Source of the DNA: Vicinamibacteria bacterium
GTDB taxonomy: Bacteria > Acidobacteriota > Vicinamibacteria > Vicinamibacterales > 2-12-FULL-66-21
Reading direction: 5' to 3'
Assembly: GCA_025937075.1 (NCBI GenBank)
Contig: JAICSD010000137.1
Coordinates: 1 to 9,792, forward strand
DNA length: 9,792 bases
Shown here piece by piece: positions 5,835-9,792 of this stretch. The translations under genes and the position numbers were made by a program. The notes under the pieces are model-generated. The model ran no database searches. It worked only from the letters and a program-made list of their open reading frames with translations, and was not told where the DNA came from. Numbering within the stretch: the first letter of the stretch is position 1; the number at the start of each line of letters is the position of its first letter.

Positions 5835-8162
5835 CTACCTGTCGCGCGTTTCCAGATGGACGGATCGCTTGTCGCCGCCCTGCAGCGTGACGGTTGTCCC
5901 GCGCGTGATGATGGAATCGAGGAACTCCGGGTCCTGCCACGCATCGTCACCGTCGGTGGGCACACGTGCGCTTGACGCGACGTAGTACGTGGCGGCGGGC
6001 AGCCCCGTCACGCGGAACGTCCCGTCCCGTTCGACGACAGCGTGCCGAAGGAAGCGCGACGCGGGATACCAGTGCCGGCGATCCATGGACGCGACGATCA
6101 CGTGCGAGCCGACTCCGGGCCGGCCGCGAGCGTCCGCGACGGTGCCGTTCAGTTCTCCCACGCGATCGGTCAGCACGACTTCGACGTCGCTCAACGACTC
6201 TTCCTTCGTGCCGAACGACAGGATGCGATCGGTCACGTCGTTCCCCTTCGACGTGATCTCCTTCAGCGCCCACTCGGGCGGAAGGCGAATGAGTGCCAGA
6301 CGGCGCTTGCCGTTGAGACCGTGGATTTCGAAGGTCCAGTCGTCGTGAATGTCGGCGGCGGCGACGCTGTCGGGCGTGAGATCTGGATCGACGCCAACGG
6401 GCGACAGCTCGATGGCGGATCGATCGGGGATCCGGGTGTCGGTCTCGATCTCGAACCGAAACCTTCCAACGATCGACGACCCGGCGGACATTCGCAGAAC
6501 CAGACCGCCAACATCGTCGCCCGTGACCATGACAGGCAGCACGCCGAACTCTCCTTCGACGGCTGCCCCCGCGCGGCCGCGATCGGCGCGGATGATGTAG
6601 TCTCCCGGCGCGACGTTGTCGAAGTCGAATTCGCCCGCGCGGGAAATGCGCGCGCCCGTCGACACGTTGCGCAACACCGTCGACCGACCCGCTGGTGTGA
6701 TCCGGACCGCTCCTCCGGTCGTCGGCTCGCCGGCGGCGTCCAGAATCCTGCCGCTCACGTGGGCGGTCCGCGCTCGTTCCAGCGCAAAGTCGATCCCCGA
6801 TACATCCTGGACGGCGCCAATCGACACGAAGCGAGCCTGCGCCGGCTCGATCGAACCGGGAAAGTACGTGCGCGCGTAGCCCGCCAGTTCGGCCGACCCG
6901 AGCGGGCCCACACTGGCGCTGACGATGTAGTCGCCCGGCCGGACACCGAACACGCGATAGTGTCCGCGGTCGTCCGTCACGCGTGCGGCAACGTCGGCTC
7001 GCACGAGCGATCTGCGACCTCCTGCGTAGCGGACCTGTAGCAGCTGCACTCGCCCACCGTCGATTGGATCTCCGTGCTCGTCCGTCACGTAGCCGCTGAT
7101 CGCCCGCAAGCGCCCGAGCATGATTTCAACGGACCGTGAATCGCCATCTGCGAGCGTGACGAGCGGGCCGGCACCCAGATCGGGAAGACTCGCCACCGCG
7201 ACATCCTCCTCGTGCAGTGGCGCGTAGCCGCCTTTCGCGGCCGCAACGCGATAGGTGCCCGCTGGAATGCCGGTGAAGGCAATCCGCCCCTCATCGTCGG
7301 TGATTGCGGCACGCATCGGAACAAAGTCGTCCGATGGAAGGAGTCGAACCTGTGCGCGAGCAATGGGCTGCCCGCCTGCCGTGACGACCCGGCCGCGAAT
7401 TCGTGCGGTGCGCTTGTCGCTATCGGTTGCGGGACGTGCTTGCGCCTGCCTGACGAGACCGACCATCCCGAAGGGCTCGCCTCCGGAGTATTGAGCCGGC
7501 ACGCTGATGTCGACACCCGATCTATCGGTCCCCGCGCCCAGGCGAATTCGTCCTGCATCCGTCGCGCGTGTGGCGGCCGGGTAGTACAGCCTGAGCACGT
7601 CAGGGCTGAAGGAGCGCGTGCGCCCTTCGAGGCGGACGCCCGTCATCGTGTTCATCACTCTTACGGCGACGACCAACGTCCCGGTGGACAGGCCTCCGAT
7701 CCGGTATTCGCCGTTGTCGTCGGATTGCGTTGATTTGACCGGCGCGGTCCGCCCGTCTTCGAGGACGCTTTCGATGGAAACCAGTGCGCCAATCACGGGA
7801 TCGCCCGCCAAATCGAGGATGCGGCCGGCAACGGCTGACGCGCGCGATAGCCGGATGTCGATTGATCGATCCGGGGCGGCCCGCGACACCTCGCGGCGGA
7901 CGTATCCGGATTTCGAGATCGCGATACGAAGTGCACCGGCGGGAACGAGCACCTCGAACCGTCCGTCGCGATCCGAGCGGACGATTGGCGCGTTCGGGAT
8001 CGACAGAACGGTGACGCGCGCGTCAGGGACGGGTTCGCCTGTGTCGTCGGCACGGACCCGGCCGGAGATAACGCTGCTCGTGGCAGCAACGTTCGACGGC
8101 TCCGCTTGTGCGAGGAGGCCAACGGCGATGACGAGGATGTTCAGCATCTCGGCATTCGTCAT
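5835..8162 (-). CDS. exported multidomain carboxypeptidase-regulatory-like protein (775 aa)
   Basis: This is an extracytoplasmic protein of about seven beta-sandwich modules and no recognisable catalytic domain. Modules open with the signature (I/V)xGxVxDxxGxPxxxAxV: near residues 33 (SGRVRADDTGEPVPDARV), 111 (AGRILDLAGDPVIGALV), 256 (RGRVVTAGGQPIARAQV), 356 (SGYVTDEHGDPIDGGRV), 469 (SGRILDAAGEPTTGGAV) and 671 (NGTVADARGRPGVGSHV), with a more diverged unit near 565-660. Many contain the closing turn GxYxVxGxxPGxYxV. The C-terminus WQDPEFLDSIITRG...VTLQGGDK recurs in acidobacterial members from memory. A hydrophobic segment at 7-20 is a plausible signal peptide but has no basic residue before it. 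ATG 8162 is the furthest possible start (TGA lies two codons upstream); ATG 8147 is the alternative. Neither has a ribosome site. The TAG stop lies in repeat-like DNA. Adhesion, carbohydrate binding or a scaffold role are all open. Confidence 0.85.
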   Translation of the reverse strand: MTNAEMLNILVIAVGLLAQAEPSNVAATSSVISGRVRADDTGEPVPDARVTVLSIPNAPIVRSDRDGRFEVLVPAGALRIAISKSGYVRREVSRAAPDRSIDIRLSRASAVAGRILDLAGDPVIGALVSIESVLEDGRTAPVKSTQSDDNGEYRIGGLSTGTLVVAVRVMNTMTGVRLEGRTRSFSPDVLRLYYPAATRATDAGRIRLGAGTDRSGVDISVPAQYSGGEPFGMVGLVRQAQARPATDSDKRTARIRGRVVTAGGQPIARAQVRLLPSDDFVPMRAAITDDEGRIAFTGIPAGTYRVAAAKGGYAPLHEEDVAVASLPDLGAGPLVTLADGDSRSVEIMLGRLRAISGYVTDEHGDPIDGGRVQLLQVRYAGGRRSLVRADVAARVTDDRGHYRVFGVRPGDYIVSASVGPLGSAELAGYARTYFPGSIEPAQARFVSIGAVQDVSGIDFALERARTAHVSGRILDAAGEPTTGGAVRITPAGRSTVLRNVSTGARISRAGEFDFDNVAPGDYIIRADRGRAGAAVEGEFGVLPVMVTGDDVGGLVLRMSAGSSIVGRFRFEIETDTRIPDRSAIELSPVGVDPDLTPDSVAAADIHDDWTFEIHGLNGKRRLALIRLPPEWALKEITSKGNDVTDRILSFGTKEESLSDVEVVLTDRVGELNGTVADARGRPGVGSHVIVASMDRRHWYPASRFLRHAVVERDGTFRVTGLPAATYYVASSARVPTDGDDAWQDPEFLDSIITRGTTVTLQGGDKRSVHLETRDR

Positions 8163-8177
8163 TCGTCATTCGTCATT
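8154..8177 (-). repeat. heptamer tandem repeat, ATGACGA on the minus strand (3.4 copies)
   Basis: On the plus strand the unit is ATTCGTC at 8154-8160, 8161-8167 and 8168-8174, plus ATT. On the minus strand every unit carries an ATG, and since 7 is not a multiple of 3 the ATGs fall in all three frames. The one at 8162 opens the 775-residue protein; the one before it in register is separated by a TGA. It occupies half of the 45-bp gap after the exporter gene. Confidence 0.75.
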
Positions 8178-8183
8178 GACGCG

Positions 8184-8207
8184 CAGGCTGCGTTGTTCGG
8201 CAGCCTG
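8184..8207 (-). terminator. hairpin directly after the ABC exporter stop codon
   Basis: CAGGCTGC (8184-8191) and GCAGCCTG (8200-8207) form an 8-bp perfect stem with an 8-base loop. On the minus strand it begins at the base after the exporter's TGA (8210-8208). No U-run follows, so it is more likely an mRNA 3'-end stabiliser, a partial attenuator, or chance than a strong intrinsic terminator; the next gene begins 21 bp later. Confidence 0.35.
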
Positions 8208-9792
8208 TCACCGATACGCGGCCGCCTGAATCGCGTACAGCTCCGCGTACGTGCCGCGCTTCGCCATCAACTCGTCGTGCGTGCCGGTTTCCACGACGTG
8301 CGCGCCGTCCATGACGACGATCCGATCGGCCATCCGGACGGTCGAGAACCGGTGAGAGACGAGTATCGTGATCCGGCCCTCCCCTCCCGCACTTCGTGCG
8401 GCCGCCGCGTACCGCTCGAACAGCGCGTGTTCGGTCTCGGCGTCGAGGGCGGCCGTCGGTTCATCGAGGACGAGCAGCAGCGGCCGATCGCGCATGAAGC
8501 CGCGCGCAAGCGCAAGCTTCTGCCACTGGCCGAACGACACGTCGACGCCGCCGGGCCACGTCGGCCCAAGCTGCGTATCGAGCCCCGACGCGAGCCGCGC
8601 AACCACATCGCCGGCGCCCGCGCGCCCGACGGCCGCCACGACAGCCGGTTCCTCGTCGAGGCGCGGCACGTCGCCGACGCCCACCGTGTGGCGCGCGACG
8701 AACTCGAAGCGGAAGAAATCCTGAAACGCGCCCGCCAGACGCGAGCGCCACGCATCGGCGCGCATGCGCGCGAGCGGCACATCGTCGACGGTAACCGATC
8801 CGGATGTCGGCTCGTACAGCTTCGCGAGCAGCTTGATGAGCGTCGTCTTGCCTGCGCCGTTCTCACCGACGATCGCGACGACCGAACCGGCGGGTAGTGT
8901 CACGGAGACCTCGTCGAGCGCCAGCCGTGTCGTGCCTGGATACGAGAACGACACGCGGTCCAGACGGATTCCCGTCCGCAGCGCGTCCGGGACCGCCGCA
9001 TCGGCTGATGCGGTGAGGGACGTGGCATAGTCCTCGAGCCAGGCGAGCCGCCGCGAGCCGTCCATCCAGAATCCTCGCAGAAACCCCAGTTCGCCGACCG
9101 TGCCGCTGACGTAGGCCGAAAGCCGCGAGCCGGCCGCGAGCACGAGCAGCACCTGTGCCGCCGGCGCCCCCAGGCCGAACGCGACGAAGACGATGGCGCC
9201 GACGTAGGCTGCGCCGAAGACCGCCCACGCGAGGGTGTGCCACACGGCGGATCCCCACCGGGCGCGGGACACCATCACGTATCCACGTTCCCACGCCCCG
9301 CGCCGCCCGGCAATCAGACGATCGCCGATCCCCGTGACCCGAACGTCCTTGCCGGGCGCCGCCGTCGTTGCCACGGTGAAGAGATGCCGCGCGAGTCGAT
9401 TGGGCTGTGCCGCGCGCTCCTGGGCGCCGCGCTCGACGGCAGGCCGCCACGTGGAGGCGAGCACCGCGGGGATCGCGAACACGACGAGCAGCACGAGCGC
9501 GATGTGGATCGACGCGAGCAGCGCCACAGTGACCGCGAGGCGAAGGATCCACGCGCACGTCGAGAAGAGCGACATGTACATGTGATCCAGCACGAACACC
9601 TGATCGCGCAGCATCGCGAGCCGATCCAGATATTCGGGGCGTTCGTGGTGCGCAATCGTCGCGATCGTCGCCTGCAGGCGCGCGACGTGCGATTCGAGCG
9701 CGATCGTCACCTTGTCGCGTAATTGTCGCAGCACGCGCGTGCTGACGACGTTGAGGAACCACGTGCCGGTGGCGGACAACCCCAGCCCGAGC
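8208..9792 (-). CDS. ABC exporter, fused membrane and ATPase domains, 5' end cut by window edge
   Basis: This is a type-I ABC exporter half-transporter. The frame is open to the right edge, so the true start and the first membrane helices are missing; 527 residues are visible against about 600 for the family. Numbering from the TTG at 9779: the membrane domain is at 1-255, with helices near 74-90, 92-110, 182-203 and 206-224. The ATPase has A-loop Tyr280, Walker A GENGAGKT (305-312), Q-loop AFQDFF (Gln353), signature VSFGQWQK (414-421) in place of LSGGQ, Walker B LLLVLDEP ending Asp439-Glu440, D-loop ALDAE (444-448) and H-loop His476 (SHRFST). The catalytic residues are intact. SxGQWQK signatures occur in exporters near peptide natural-product genes in actinobacteria (recalled), so export of a peptide or lipid is possible; the substrate is unknown. 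It is first in a co-oriented run with the beta-domain protein and the ADOP permease. Confidence 0.9.
   Translation of the reverse strand, partial: LGLGLSATGTWFLNVVSTRVLRQLRDKVTIALESHVARLQATIATIAHHERPEYLDRLAMLRDQVFVLDHMYMSLFSTCAWILRLAVTVALLASIHIALVLLVVFAIPAVLASTWRPAVERGAQERAAQPNRLARHLFTVATTAAPGKDVRVTGIGDRLIAGRRGAWERGYVMVSRARWGSAVWHTLAWAVFGAAYVGAIVFVAFGLGAPAAQVLLVLAAGSRLSAYVSGTVGELGFLRGFWMDGSRRLAWLEDYATSLTASADAAVPDALRTGIRLDRVSFSYPGTTRLALDEVSVTLPAGSVVAIVGENGAGKTTLIKLLAKLYEPTSGSVTVDDVPLARMRADAWRSRLAGAFQDFFRFEFVARHTVGVGDVPRLDEEPAVVAAVGRAGAGDVVARLASGLDTQLGPTWPGGVDVSFGQWQKLALARGFMRDRPLLLVLDEPTAALDAETEHALFERYAAAARSAGGEGRITILVSHRFSTVRMADRIVVMDGAHVVETGTHDELMAKRGTYAELYAIQAAAYR

Noticed and set aside
6042..7040. 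Long plus-strand open frame (332 codons) opposite the multi-beta-domain protein
   Set aside because: The minus strand shows repeated domain signatures through the same interval; the plus-strand product is low-complexity and lacks a ribosome site.
1..9792. CRISPR array, tRNA, rRNA, insertion sequence or phage genes
   Set aside because: No spaced direct repeats, no cloverleaf-like segment, no transposase or integrase motif was found on either strand.

Overview
The window looks like chromosomal DNA of a high-GC, Gram-negative, soil-type bacterium, most likely an Acidobacteriota (a Vicinamibacteria-like lineage is a guess). The main clue is the 852-residue duplicated MacB/FtsX-type permease without its own ATPase, the architecture called ADOP (acidobacterial duplicated orphan permease). 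A secreted protein built of tandem carboxypeptidase-regulatory-like domains, a Uma2 (DUF820) protein and a VapBC-type toxin-antitoxin pair fit the same background. No rRNA, tRNA, CRISPR array, transposase or phage gene is visible.

Layout, left to right. (1) 1-48 may hold the last codons of a plus-strand gene. Converging on it is a minus-strand pair: a secreted DinB-fold protein (288-836) followed by a small TM2-like membrane protein (45-272). (2) A 175-bp divergent region (837-1011) holds a possible promoter and two clean inverted repeats. (3) Rightward from it run a Uma2-family nuclease-like gene (1012-1569) and, 9 bp on, a family-2 glycosyltransferase (1579-2352) whose last codons run through a heptamer repeat. 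(4) A ribbon-helix-helix antitoxin and PIN-domain toxin (2388-3102) overlap by 8 bp and are preceded by an AT-rich, dyad-symmetric candidate operator over the antitoxin start codon. (5) The right two thirds is a minus-strand run, in transcription order: an ABC exporter cut by the right edge (8208-9792), a 775-residue extracytoplasmic beta-domain protein (5835-8162) and the ADOP permease (3112-5670). Repeats lie at both junctions of this run.

How the genes may work together. The three right-hand genes are co-oriented and all envelope-related (an exporter, a surface or periplasmic beta-sandwich protein, and a permease with large periplasmic domains), so a shared export or envelope role is possible. 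The 164-bp gap and the repeats between them weaken a strict operon claim. The toxin-antitoxin pair is self-contained. Uma2 and the glycosyltransferase are probably co-transcribed, with no obvious shared pathway.

I did not find a convincing undescribed multi-gene system. The most interesting signals are non-coding: the paired inverted repeats at 923-978, the candidate operator at 2361-2392, two period-7 repeats that meet gene ends, and a REP-like repeat stretch that supplies the stop codon of the 775-residue protein.
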